From the NCBI GenBank assembly GCA_963576475.1, contig OY754975.1:17741381-17805380 (forward strand): a stretch of DNA of 64,000 bases. The letters are read 5' to 3'. The position numbers were made by a program, and so were the translations under genes. Source of the DNA: Molanna angustata. Its lineage: Eukaryota > Arthropoda > Insecta > Trichoptera > Molannidae. Under the pieces are notes generated by a model. That model did not search any database. It saw nothing but the letters and a program-made list of their open reading frames with translations, and was not told the DNA's origin. This document shows positions 34,161 to 45,556 of this stretch, piece by piece (position 1 is the stretch's first letter; each line of letters starts with the position of its first letter).

Positions 34161-34330
34161 GGACCCGCCGCTTCAGGCCCTTCAGTACCTCCCGTCCCTT
34201 TAATCCCTCATTACGTCCCTTCCCATCAGACCCTTCACTACCTTCCGTCCCTTCAGGCAGTTTTATACCTCCCGTCCCTTCAGGCCCTTTAGTGCATCCC
34301 TTCCCTTCATTACATCCCGTCCCATCAGTC
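34161..34330. repeat. C/T-rich minisatellite
   Basis: Variants of CCCGTCCCTTCAGGCCCTT and CATTACGTCCCTTCCCATCA alternate. It is sharply different in base composition from the arrays on both sides. Confidence 0.8.
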
Positions 34331-34334
34331 GGTT

Positions 34335-34965
34335 AAGAAAAGTTTAAATCCAGAAACCATCCTGGAAGAACCGCGAAGAGATGAAAGAACATTCTTTTCC
34401 CAGGATGCTCTACTTAATAGGTAAAATGACTAAATACACGAAGAAGAAGAAAAAAGTTTAAACCCAGATACCTGCGAAGAGATGGAAGGACAGTTGGACC
34501 TTCTTCTCCCAGGATTCTCCAACTTCATAGGTAAAATGACCAAAAATACACGATGAAGAAGAAGAAGAAGAAATAAGTTTAAATCCAGATACCTGCGAAG
34601 AGATGGAAGGAAAATTGGACATTCTTCTCCCAGGTTAGTCCACCTTCAAAGGTAAAATGACCAAATAGACGATGAAGAAGAAGAAGAAAAAAGTTTAAAT
34701 CCAGAAACCTGCGAAGAGATGGAAGGAAAATTGGACCTTCATCTCCCAGGATAGTTCATCTTCATAGGTAAGATGACCAAGTACACGTTGAAGAAAAAGA
34801 AGAAAAAAGTTTATATGCAGAACCCGTCCTGGAAGACCTGTGAAGAGATGGAGGGACAGTCGGACCTTCTTTTCCCAGGATACTCCCCCTTCATAGGTAA
34901 AACGACCAAATACACGAAGAAGAAGAAGAATAAGAAAAAAGTTTAAATCCAAAAACCATCCTGGG
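34335..34965. repeat. Tandem array of about 115-130 bp units, about five copies
   Basis: Each unit contains AAGTTTAAATCCAGA, TGCGAAGAGATGGAAGGA, CTTCTCCCAGGA and ATAGGTAAAATGACCAAATA, then a (GAA)n spacer. The ends of the array retain a longer form with CATCCTGG. Confidence 0.9.
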
Positions 34966-35928
34966 CATACGCTCGACAATTCACCAAAGTTTCATTATAA
35001 TCGGACAAACGGTTGATAAATAAATAAATAAAATAATTTTCCTATAGGAAATCAGTATAGGTATATTATTGTTGATTTGTAAGTAAATAGTATTAGGTAG
35101 GTACCTACCTACAACAACCTTCTAAATAAATTCGATTCCTAACAAATTTTATTTGAATATCACATTCTTTCTGTAGCCATGGAAACGATTCGAACACGTA
35201 AGTAATATCGAATGGTTCGGATACATTTTTTGAATATGTAGGTACCTACATTGGTTTGTTCGATGCCATAAAAATGAAAATTGTCCGAAATATCAAATAT
35301 TATATACAAATTATGCAATTTTATTATGCCCATATCTTTACTAATAATTAACAGACTTTTACAATATACGTCTTAAAACTTGCTGTAATGTCTTGTGTTT
35401 CATTTTATTATTTCATATTTATATTTATTTCAAAGGTTTATTATTTTCAAGAACATATTCATTCGGTAGGAAAATGAAATATTGTATGAAAAGATATTAA
35501 AATGGCGGCATTTATGTACAAAACGCTTACTTTAAAAATAAGTTAAACATTATAATTATACAAAATATTCACCATGTTTTTCACTTAAACGCTAAGTTAT
35601 ACTTGAAAGTAAATTTTTTTCGTGTAAATACGTACTTCTAACTTTTAAACTAACAGATATATGCGTGCAAAATGTACACTTTTTTGACAGATACGACTTG
35701 GAAAATTTTGTATGAAAAAAATAATTATTGAAATATTTTTAAAATTCAGCATTTTTATCGCATTATTTTTAGCGTGACACTGCATCAGGTATACAGGTAC
35801 ACGTTCGCACATAAATTAGATTTTTAGATGCTCTTGGTTTTTCAGAAGGCGTGAGACAAACACACACACACACACATACACACACACACATACACTAACA
35901 TTTTGATTGCTTTATTACTTTAGATTAA
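34966..35928. other. AT-rich sequence, short CA microsatellite
   Basis: (CA)n with ACATAC interruptions lies at 35859-35893. AAATGGCGGCA at 35503 resembles a YY1/Pho-type site by consensus only. No gene was seen. Confidence 0.4.
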
Positions 35929-35970
35929 AGGCACCACATTCAGAATGAGCGGTGAACCTCATCACTGAAC
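35929..35970 (-). repeat. ATGAA-tailed repeat, 5' fragment (copy d)
   Basis: The minus strand reads AGTTCAGTGATGAGGTTCAC and CTCATTCTGAAT, matching 4432-4470. It is cut at the edge of the mariner-type element that starts at 35973. Confidence 0.7.
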
Positions 35971-35972
35971 TA

Positions 35973-36528
35973 CAAGGTGTCTCAAAAAAATGTTTATATT
36001 TGTATAGCGTTATGTGAGGATGTTAGACGATTTCTTGGTGCCTGAACTGAAAAACTTTCCTGGCTATAACCAAAGAACATGGTTCCAGCAGGACGGAGCA
36101 ACTTCATACACGTCCAATACATCTCTGCCACGAGTTCATGAAATTTTCCCAGGCAAATTGATCTCCAGGAGAGGTGACATAAATTGGCCTCTACGCAGTC
36201 CTGATTTAACCCCTATGGACTTTTTCCTATTTGGTTACACTAAATATAAAGTTAACGCTAGTAAACCGAATTCCCTGGCGCATTTGAAAGAAAATGTCTG
36301 TCACGAAATGGAAGCCATCACTAGTCCACCTGTTGAGTCATCATAAGTAATTTTACTGTTCAATTAAATGAGTGCTGCGAACGCGAGGGTCTAAATTTGG
36401 ACGATATTAATTTTAAGAAATAAATTCCCAAATTGTGTACTTTAATAATTAATAAACATTTTTTCGATACACGGCTTACTTTTTTTTTAATCATTCCACA
36501 AAATATAAACTTTATTTTGAGACACCCG
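35973..36528 (+). mobile_element. Tc1/mariner-type DNA transposon, internally deleted
   Basis: The inverted ends are GGTGTCTCAAAA on the left and TTTTGAGACACC on the right, and similarity continues inward through a TTTATATTT word. TA flanks both sides, as expected for this superfamily. At about 556 bases it is less than half of an autonomous element; only the transposase 3' portion remains. Confidence 0.85.
36014..36346 (+). pseudogene. Tc1/mariner-like transposase, C-terminal fragment
   Basis: The 110-residue frame has WFQQDGATSYTSN, containing the second catalytic Asp of the DDE/D triad, and WPLRSPDLTPMDFFLFGYTK, containing the third acidic residue. These two motifs are typical of the large insect transposase group related to mariner and Tc3. 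The DNA-binding N-terminus and the first catalytic Asp are absent, so the fragment cannot work. The ATG at 36014 is not the original start. Confidence 0.88.
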
Positions 36529-36868
36529 TATTAATGTTAATTTCATGCTGAAAATTTCGCATCGACACCATTTTAAGTTAATAATTACAAACTCTTATTT
36601 AATATATAAAATTAAAATTTTATTGCATTTTTATATGCATAGAAAAATCTTTTATTTTTCTTTATTTTGTAAGCCCTGTTCTTAGACAACATGGCTTACA
36701 AAATAGAATGAAATAATAATGGTGGTGTTTAAGTCTGCGTATCGACTGCTTGTGTAAGTATTTTTCATTCCTATATAGTTTACATATTTTAGGAAAATGT
36801 TTCTTTAAGAACTATGAAATAAGTTAGGTATTCTTTGGTAAGGAATGTTAAGAAACTTTTGTCTACAC

Positions 36869-37584
36869 CAGGAGTGGGTAAACTTTGAGGACAACGAGCC
36901 AGATTCTGAAATTTAAAATGAACGTCGGGCCGCTGAAATAAAATACTACTTTCCCTCATTACACTTCATTAAAAAACGCAATTGTGAAATTTTGAAAATA
37001 TAGTGTAAAACCTAAATGTATTTTTATTATTTTATCTATTATTCATTTTTTAAGAATCTATATAAAAAAATGTAGCTCAACGAATTAAATTTGCCATAGC
37101 TTAGTAAAAAAATTAAAATCGATAAAATTATCAAAAAAATCCGTGTAACGAGATTTTTTTTCATTAAATTAAACAAAAATTCCGCGTTTATTTCGATAAA
37201 TAAAAATAAAATCACACAGAGATTTTAAGTTTTTATTTATTTCTACAAATTTATTTATTTATTAAAAATGGGTACATCGACAGACATCCAGCTTACAATT
37301 TTCATAAAAAAAAAACAATTTTGGTTATTATTATGAGTGCTGGACGTCCAAATATGGATGCACACAAAATTACATGAGCTCAAATTCAATCAAACACAAA
37401 ACAAATTGAATGAAACAAAGTCCGCGCAGCGAGAGAATGTGAATTTTCTTGTGTTTATTTCGATGTATCAAAGTAAACTTAGTCGCGCAGCGAGAAATTG
37501 CCAATATATATTTTTTTAGAAAGAAAATGTTTTTTTCTGATTTTTGACGCATATTGCTCGCGGGCAGCAGTTTGCCCAGGGCTG
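36869..37584. mobile_element. hAT-type non-autonomous transposon with 8-bp target duplication
   Basis: The left end CAGGAGTGGGTAAACTTTG and the right end (inverted) CAGCCCTGGGCAAACTGC resemble each other and the CAG...GGGCAAACT termini of hAT elements. The flanks are GTCTACAC (36861-36868) and ATCTACAC (37585-37592), an 8-bp duplication with one change. No transposase remains. A LINE-like 3' fragment (37235-37420) sits inside. Confidence 0.82.
37235..37420 (-). repeat. Dispersed repeat F, copy 1 (probable LINE 3' end)
   Basis: It shares GGGTACATCGACAGA(C/T)ATCC, AGCTTACAATTTTCATAAAA and GCTGGACGTCCAA with 57350-57520. The T-rich (TTTAT)n left edge looks like the tail of a minus-strand element. 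Inserted in the hAT-type element. Confidence 0.75.
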
Positions 37585-37592
37585 ATCTACAC

Positions 37593-38941
37593 TATCTGCT
37601 TTATTTATTAGTTATAAAATACGTCACTTTAACGCGTAAAAAAACTTAAAATATATCATAATATATTATACAAAATAACATATTATAATAAACTATATTT
37701 TCGAAGTATATACATTTATACCCAACATAATTAAATATACTTGCATAAAATATCAATTGAAAGTGTAAAAAATGTATTCCATGTTTAATTTATGTATGTA
37801 TATTACTAATGGCGGACTAGCTTTTCTGAATGTTTTCAACGAAGCCCGAAGAACTATAAGTTCACCACACAAACGCGAACTAACTTAGTTCTGTTATCTC
37901 GAATTGAAATTATTCAAATGTTTCGCAACACCCAACCATTATAATATTAATCCAAGAATTATGAAAATTTTCACACTAGTCTAAAAGTTCATGGCGTATT
38001 TTGATAAGGTTCATTCTATGATATATATAAAATATTATTGTTGAAATAATCTAGCTAGACCACGGCTCAGTTTGTTGTTGAATTATGTAGGCTATAAATA
38101 AAACATCAGTTATAACTAACGTCATATTATGGTTTCAAATAACGCTTGGGTTAATGTTATTAGTCGATTTTAGTCAAACATCGTATTTCTCGAAATAACT
38201 TCTAGTTTTTTTAGAATGATCAATCCATAATTCATTTTAAAAAACAATTCAAATTTAATAAAAAAAAAGTTGAATTCAATTATATGTGTAAGTATCAGAA
38301 TTGTAATTGTTTTTGTATAATTTTTACCACCGATAGATTTTAGTTTAAGTTTTGGTTTTAATTACGATAGCTAACATATTTATTAAAAAAATCGACCTGT
38401 TTCCTGTCAAAAATGTAAAATGCACGAAACCGGTCGTTATCATAATAGATTTATATGGAATACAAAATTAAAATGATATCCCGTCATGTACCTATAGTTT
38501 CCGTCAAACCTCTAGAGGGGGGCTGATTGCACATATATACCAACCAAGCAAAAAGACACAAATTGGCGCTCTGCGCACCCACGTGACTGACTCAAGTTAT
38601 CCATAGATCGTAAAAGATATTCGTATGTCAGGCCCCGTTAAAATTCGTTAACAAATATGAAAGGTAATGTGCATTGAACGAACAAGGTAAGTAAGTAGGT
38701 GCAATGCTACAAAAATCATATGTTTACATACAAAAAGTTACTATATGATTGGATTTTTTAGAAATACCTACCTACTTCATAAGTGTACGGAAAAAAGAGC
38801 ATTGCTTGACATTTCGTAAGAAAACTTTAGTAAAACCATATTTTGTGACATGATGTTTTGATCTCTGTCTACATTATGTTGAATTGCTTCAGAATATGAT
38901 CTGTAGTGGATTATTAGTTTGACAGGTAGGTACCTACTCAC
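37593..38941. other. Sequence without a recognisable gene
   Basis: CTCTAGAGGGGGGCTG at 38511 and CACGTGACTGACTCAAGTTA at 38580 resemble the terminus and centre of palindromic MITE family P, so a decayed member may lie at about 38508-38640. Confidence 0.35.
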
Positions 38942-39038
38942 CATTTAAGCTAGCATCTGACGGATCGGGAACTCGTGCCAATTCCTGTTCTGGTTGTGAT
39001 GTACTACCAGTCTTCTTCTTCGACTTCTTTTCGTCATC
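38942..39038 (-). CDS. Candidate internal exon of a host gene
   Basis: Read on the minus strand this is a 97-base segment between an acceptor (TTTTGTTAACAG|G) and a perfect-consensus donor (AATG|GTGAGT). Only one frame is open throughout: it starts DDEKKSKKKTGSTSQPEQEL and continues ARVPDPSDASLN, exiting with one extra base. The lysine-rich, then Ser/Gln/Pro-rich composition suits a disordered linker in a host protein. Codons are balanced and GC content is above the surroundings, and no repeat family covers the segment. I do not recognise the protein. If real, the host gene runs on the minus strand and much of the window is intron. Confidence 0.5.
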
Positions 39039-40164
39039 CTGTTAACAAAAGAACAATCACTTGAATTTATTCGTATAAAAATGGCTCAATGTATTGCATG
39101 CAATACTTAAATAAATAAAAAATATCTACTTAGATTTGATGGATTTGATTTAACAAAAACTGTAGTCCAACTATACACGGGGCACAGCATCAATTTATGT
39201 TATTATATACTTGCGAAAATAGGCAAGGAAGATTACAAAAGAAGACAATTTTGTAAGATAAAGATTTAGATATTAAAATATGAAAAAAAAAACAACAGGA
39301 AGTTAATTAACTACAAAAATCAAACCAAAAAAGCATTTAATTTTGAACACGATATTTTTCTGAACGTGCATTTTTATTATATTCAAGTTAAATTGTTATT
39401 TTTTCGTTGATTTGAGATATTTTGATGTAATATCTTGAATCAGTGAATTAATAATTATATGAAAATGATGAATAATATAATGATAAACGATTAAAATGAG
39501 TATGTGATACATACATAGATTAAACAGAGAATCTAATATCACATTATTCTATTTCGTTTCATATATTATTGTTTCATTCATATCCTTGCATTGTCTTACA
39601 CGTTTTTCGATTATATGTATTAAGAAGATGGAGTGCAAATACTTCGTGCAATAAATGGCAGATACATGAGTTACGAGAATATGAAAAGCTTCATATGCAA
39701 CAAAAAAGTTATAGGTACTTAATAAATTGATAACATTATCATGTTTATAATCAATCATAATCAATCAGTTTTATCATTTTTTGTAGATAATAAAGAAATA
39801 TTTTCATTGATAATTATGATTTCAGTATTTTCTTTTAGTGTGCGACTTAATTTTGAAGTAATTAATTAAGTCGTATTTGACAAATACATCAGTATTGAAA
39901 AATACAAAAATATTTCAACGGAAACTGATGAAGCAACAAGACACGGATAAGAGACGTAGAAATAACTAATGCATATATTATTTATCTTTCTGAAGCCAAA
40001 ACGTAGATATTTAATTTTAGAAATCATTGATGTATTTATTTTAACGTTCGTTTGCTTATAATATTTGTCTGTACCTATTCATATTTTGTCACAAACCCGC
40101 CAAAATCAAAACACATATTTGAATTTCAAATTTCCGTGTTGGATTAATAACGTTATTCCTACAA
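39039..40164. other. AT-rich sequence without a recognisable gene
   Basis: If the exon at 38942-39038 is real, this is its upstream intron. No repeat or domain was assigned. Confidence 0.45.
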
Positions 40165-40890
40165 GGCCGGATGGAACTTTTTTGTTTTGAATTAAAGAAC
40201 TTTTTCTCCGCTTCATCTTTGGACTTAAAAAAATCGATCACATTTCATCTTACCGTAATGTTCTCCATTGGCCAACGATATGACAACGGCGAAATATACA
40301 TTTTGTCACTTCTATACAATAAGCTCTTTATCCCTAATTCACCGCAGTACCTTAAAACCAAATTCACCTATTTATCTAATCACGGCCTATCGCTTCGATC
40401 TGCTGAACGTACTACACTAAATATCTCAATTCACAACACTGAATTTTTCAGCTCTTCCTTTGAAGTACGTTCAGCAATACTCTGGAATAATTTGAGACGT
40501 GATATAACTTCGTCAAACTCGCTTTCCATTTTCAAGAAACAACTAAAGCAGGAATATTTCTCCGAAAATACCTGATCCCTCTCCTTTTACTTCCTTCCCT
40601 TTGCTACGTAATATTTACGAAAGAAGGAATATTTAACCATAAACACCTGATCTCGATTTCCTCTTCTTGTTCTTTCCCATTTTTTTTTTGCTATGATGTT
40701 TTTTCTTTCTTTTTGTCATTATTATTTAACTTGGTGTTATGTATATTTTCTTTTATTTTATACTTACTTATGTCACTCTGTAATCTGGTTGGTTGGAAGA
40801 AATTGCCTTATGGCAATAAACCCGCCAGTGTGTTTATTTGTATATTTGTTTATATTATGTACAAAAAGGTAAATAAATAATTAAATACTA
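40165..40890 (+). pseudogene. LINE family B: C-terminal ORF and 3' UTR
   Basis: The frame 40171-40575 (134 residues) has the end pattern of CR1/L2-like LINE proteins: RSAERTTLNISIHNTEFF, then SFEVRSAILWNNLRRDI, then SIFKKQLKQ (fold-completing segment LWN..., FKK.LK). The 3' UTR ends with GGTTGGTTGGAAGAAATTGC and CTTATGGCAATAAACCCGCC (40787-40830). This same tail is carried by SINE family 2 and by fragments at 11383, 44272 and 51092. Polymerase and endonuclease domains are lost by 5' truncation. Confidence 0.78.
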
Positions 40891-41321
40891 TGCATAAATA
40901 GGTATTTTTTAACCAAGTTATTGAATTATGATTATGGAACTCAAAAGTCACAAGTCTATAACTGAGCTACAAAGGTTCATTACGTTTTAAAGTTTGGCAA
41001 CATTTTTTTAAAAATAATTATATTGAAGAAAACAATCTGTATTTGATGTTACACAAATAAATTCTAGCCTAAGATCCATAGACTCAAATAAAAATGACTA
41101 ATGTTCGGGCGTTGTTGAAACGTTCAATCTTAGTTGTTAGAGAATCACTTGAAACCACATAATTATCTATGAATAATTATAAGTAATATGTTCGCAAAAA
41201 ATTAAAAGCCCGTCTTGCTTGGTAATATTTTTATTTAATGAAAAATGAGCTCATCAATAATGTTGGAGTAGACAGCCCGTAGACGGACAAACTACTTTAG
41301 TTTACTTAAAATTCAAATAAT
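40891..41321. other. AT-rich sequence without a recognisable gene
   Basis: Nothing assigned. Confidence 0.45.
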
Positions 41322-42477
41322 ATTGATAATCTTATCTGAATTGTAGTGTTGTTCAGTATTACGTGGATTATTGTAAAATATTATGATATGACTCTTGTGG
41401 AATAAGAAGAATGAACTGAACGCCACGTACTGCAGGGTTACTCATGAAGTTGATTAAGATTTTATTGATAATCTTATCTGAATTGTAGTGTTGTTCAGTA
41501 TCACGTGGATTATTGTAAAATATTATGATATGACTCTTGTGGAATAAGAAGAATGAACTGAACGCCACGTACTGCAGGGTTACTCATGAAGTTGATTAAG
41601 ATTATATTGATAATCTTATCTGAATTGTAGTGTTGTTCAGTATCACGTGGATTACTGTAAAATATTATGATATGACTCTTGTGGAATAAGAAGATAGAAC
41701 TGAACGCCACGTACTGCAGGGTTACTCATGAAGATGATTAAGATTATATTGATAATCTTATCTGAATTGTAGTGTTGTTCAGTATCACGTGGATTATTGT
41801 AAAATATTATGATATGACTCTTGTGGAATAAGAAGAATGAACTGAACGCCACGTACTGCAGGGTTACTCATGAAGTTGATTAAGATTATATTGATAATCT
41901 TATCTGAATTGTAGTGTTGTTCAGTATCACGTGGATTACTGTAAAATATTATGATATGAATCTTGTGGAATAAGAAGAAAGAACTGAACGCCACGTACTG
42001 CAGGGTTACTCATGAAGTTGATTAAGATTATATTGATAATCTTATCTGAATTGTAGTGTTGTTCAGTATCACGTGGATTATTGTAAAATATTATGATATG
42101 ACTCTTGTGGAATAAGAAGAATGAACTGAACGCCACGTACTGCAGGGTTACTCATGAAGTTGATTAAGATTATATTGATAATCTTATCTGAATTGTAGTG
42201 TTGTTCAGTATTACGTGGATTATTGTAAAATATTATGATATGACTCTTGTGGAATAAGAAGAATGAACTGAACGCCACGTACTGCAGGGTTACTCATGAA
42301 GTTGATTAATATTATATTGATAATCTAATCTGAATTGTAGTGTTGTTCAGTATCACGTGGATTACTGTAAAATATTATGATATGACTCTTGTGGACTAAG
42401 AAGAAAGAACTGAACGCCACGTACTGCAGGGTTACTCATGAAGTTGATTAAGATTATATTGATAATCTTATCTGAAT
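41322..42477. repeat. 142-bp satellite, eight full copies plus a partial
   Basis: Units begin ATTGATAATCTTATCTGAAT at 41322, 41464, 41606, 41748, 41890, 42032, 42174, 42316 and 42458 (partial). Copies differ by a few substitutions (for example ATTACGTGG versus ATCACGTGG). Each unit holds CACGTGGATT and CGCCACGTACTGCAGGG. The minus-strand open frames within are by-products of the period. Confidence 0.97.
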
Positions 42478-42640
42478 TTAATATTATACATCGAGTTTTC
42501 AAAAACACCTTCAGAGATTAACAATATTTTCAGAAAAAAATATGTAGTTCAGCCAAAACCCATACATAATCTCTCAGACAGTATACCACATTCTAAATAG
42601 GTACGTAGATACATAGCGGCATAGACTTGTGTATTATTAG

Positions 42641-43598
42641 TAGGGGAGAAGTGGCATGAAAGGGACATTTTCGTTGTAGAGGCTCTAGTAAATAAATTAA
42701 TGATTTTTTTTCGAAGTTGGATCTGAATTAGAAAGTTTAGATATTTAGTTATTGTAAAACAAAAATAAAAATTAAAGTTTTTAATAATCATTTGTTGTTT
42801 TTCGTATTCTTGAAAAACATGTATTTTGTCCCCTTCATAAATAGATAGTATTGAAAGGGACGCGACAATTTATGAAAGGGACAGTACATAAATATTACGG
42901 AAAATCAGACTACTTTACGCTTAAAGTATTATAAACTCAAGCATTTAGTGATGGAATCACATTCTATGGATAATAGAATAAAAAACACTTAGCTTTGCTT
43001 ACCAATTTAAATCAACTCACACCTTATAAGATGCAAGTGGATGCTCGTAAACTGCGAGAAAAAATTAAGATCAATAATAAAGATTTATTTACAGATATTT
43101 CGTTTTTAATAAACTAAAATAGAATTCTAGTTTTTGGATCAATACTTTTTACACTTTTTTACTTACCTTCACATGTCTGTCTGTACCGGAGGTGTCCCTT
43201 TTATAAATATTTCTTGTGTCCCTTTCATAAATATAACACTCAAATCATAAATATAACCACAAAATCATTATTTTATAATAAAAGTATACTGATCTTTTGT
43301 TATCATATAGCTATGTAGCTAGTCTATCATAAACAACAGTAAATAATTTAATAACTAATGCTCAGCTTTTCAGGAAACTTATTTTAAATATAACGAAAAT
43401 TTACTTTTTGCTACAAATAAAAACAAACGCACGCCATCGCCGTCTTTGAAATGACAGAAGTGTGAAATAAGGTGCGAATGGACATGCGTTGGGGTTGTCA
43501 TCAAATAAAAATAGTGTTGACTCGATACTATTTTTATTTTACCGGAGATTTAGATTGTTCCTTTCAATACGTGTCCCTTTCATACCACTTCTCCCCTA
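42641..43598. mobile_element. TA-flanked DNA transposon with internal GAAAGGGACA motifs
   Basis: The left end is TAGGGGAGAAGTGGCATGAA and continues AGGGACA; the right end is its inverted counterpart with CATACCACTTCTCCCCTA. With TA as the target duplication, the element is about 954 bases. Inside, TATGAAAGGGACA-type words recur in both orientations (near 42855, 42875, 43192, 43213 and 43571) and could be transposase binding sites. No transposase frame remains. Confidence 0.82.
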
Positions 43599-44271
43599 TT
43601 TTTATTTTGTGTATCATTTTTTTTTCTTTTGATAAGATCATAAATAAAAAAATACAGGCTGTTACAAAAACCTTTCAAGACAACTTGCGCAAGACTACAA
43701 ATGTATATAGGTACATGCATTAAAAAATAAGCGAAATCCGGAATATGGTATAGAAAAAATAGATAATACAATTTTAAAGACGTAGGTACACGTACTTTCT
43801 TTTATAGGTACCTACACCAGTAATCAAAGGAAATCATAAAAGAATGTACTTGAAGCTTTAACGAGGTCCATTAAAAAAATAATTTCAACCCCAAAATTCA
43901 AACACAAAACCATTATCAACACTGTCGACCGACACACTCTTGACCCAGTTAACGTTGGTTACTTCAAATTCGAACAATAAGAGTTGCTGTGATGTTTGTG
44001 TTATGTCAATTACCAAAATACAAAACAAATAAAAAAATCATTTTAGCTTAAACAATATTTAAAAAATAATGTCGTTATAAGTGAAATCGTTCGGATATTT
44101 TCTTATTTTTTTACTAACGCAGTACATAAACATATAACAAATCATGTTTAAAATACGTGAAGCGAAATGTCAAATGCAGTTGTTTTATATAACAAAATAA
44201 AGATTCAAATACATAATATGTTAAAGAATAATGAATAATTTATTTTGTATCTTCTGGAACATATAATTTCT
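43599..44271. other. AT-rich sequence without a recognisable gene
   Basis: Nothing assigned. Confidence 0.45.
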
Positions 44272-44320
44272 TCACTGGCGGGCTTATATTGCCAAACGGC
44301 AATTTCTTCCAACCAACCAG
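44272..44320 (-). mobile_element. LINE family B tail fragment
   Basis: The minus strand reads GGTTGGTTGGAAGAAATTGC and CGTTTGGCAATATAAGCCC, matching the 3' end of 40165-40890. Confidence 0.75.
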
Positions 44321-44479
44321 AATTAGTAATCATATACAATACAATGTGTACTATGGCAATAGGCTAATGCCATGACAAAAATGAAGAAAAATATGATTCT
44401 AAAGATAACAGAGAAAAGTTAAAAAGACTCGAAGATAACAATGATAGTAAAACAAAATGATAAGGTGAGGAAGAAGAAA

Positions 44480-45006
44480 TTAGATACATACAGTTGCACA
44501 TAAATAACATAGAAAGAATCCAAAAAAAAATCATCAAACACCTCGATTTTAGAACTAGGCGATTTGGTATCAGTTATGAGGAATCTTTAAAACATCACCA
44601 AATGTTACCACTCAACAAAAGAAGGGGTATAACTGATATATGTTTCCTCTATAAATTACTCAACAACCAAATAGATAATCCGTATCTCTTAGGACAAATC
44701 CCATTCAACTGCCCCGCCAGACAAAACCGCCAGAACCTCCTCTTTTACACTAAATACTCAAGAACAAACTATGCAAACAACACTTTTATTAACCGCAGCT
44801 GCAATATGTACAATAACCTTAATCATAAGCCAGATATTTTTAACAATAGCCTACAATCATTAAAAAAACAACTATCATCAATATTATAATGAATACTTTA
44901 TGTACCAAATTGTATAATTTTTCGTATGTCCAATACTATATTAATATGACAACTAACCCTTTCCTCCTCTCCTACCTTTCTTCATGTCCCACCCTCGCTT
45001 CATAAA

Positions 45007-45038
<32 letters not shown>

Positions 45039-45230
45039 TCACACACATCACAATTGTACACTTACACCACACTTTTGTCTTTGACTTTGTACTGAATTGT
45101 CTTTATTATGTATATTAATCTGTGGAACAATGTAATTGGCTTACTTTCCTGATTATTATTTTTTTATTTATGTAAAATATGTAACAGCTGTTTTGTTTCC
45201 CAAAATAAAATAAATAAATAAATATAGATA
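44480..45230 (+). pseudogene. LINE family C: reverse transcriptase C-terminus and 3' UTR
   Basis: The frame 44494-44889 (131 residues) shows the Jockey/CR1-group C-terminal pattern. It has IERIQKKIIKHLDFRTRRFG, then LPLNKRRGITDICFLYKLLN, then a NQIDNPYLLGQIPFNCPAR segment and SLQSLKKQL. The 3' UTR contains a (CA)n run at about 45009-45038 and ends in AAATAAATAAATA near 45222. The polymerase core is lost. Confidence 0.78.
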
Positions 45231-45329
45231 TTTATTGTGAAACAATATAAATGGGACTTATGACAATTATTACACTTTGATATATGTGAATTGAAACCTT
45301 TTTCCCCCTTCAGGTACATGATGTTTTTT

Positions 45330-45364
45330 ACTCCTCACTAACCCAAAGGGATATAGTGGGGAGT
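45330..45364. other. Strong hairpin of unknown origin
   Basis: ACTCCTCACT pairs with AGTGGGGAGT (one G-U pair as RNA) around an inner CCC/GGG. The nested-stem layout resembles the LINE 3'-UTR hairpins at 10225 and 25848, but no LINE codons adjoin it. Confidence 0.4.
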
Positions 45365-45556
45365 TATGATTTGGCAATTTTTATTTATCTGTGTGTACAT
45401 TCTTTGTGCTATGCGCTGTGTACGGCGAGTTTATTTTAATTTGACGATTATGGACTTAATTACTCATTCGATATTTTCCATACAAAATTTGAATACTTTG
45501 TATAATGACTTGTTAGTGAGGAGTTTAGCGTTGGCCACAACCCACTCGTTTTAATC

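Noticed and set aside
41368..42278. Series of 66-codon minus-strand frames spaced 142 bases apart
   Set aside because: They arise from the 142-bp satellite. The frame changes between units (142 is not a multiple of 3) and no start context is conserved.
41322..42477. CRISPR array
   Set aside because: Units are contiguous with no unique spacers and the DNA is eukaryotic. The same holds for the arrays at 994, 21257 and 34335.
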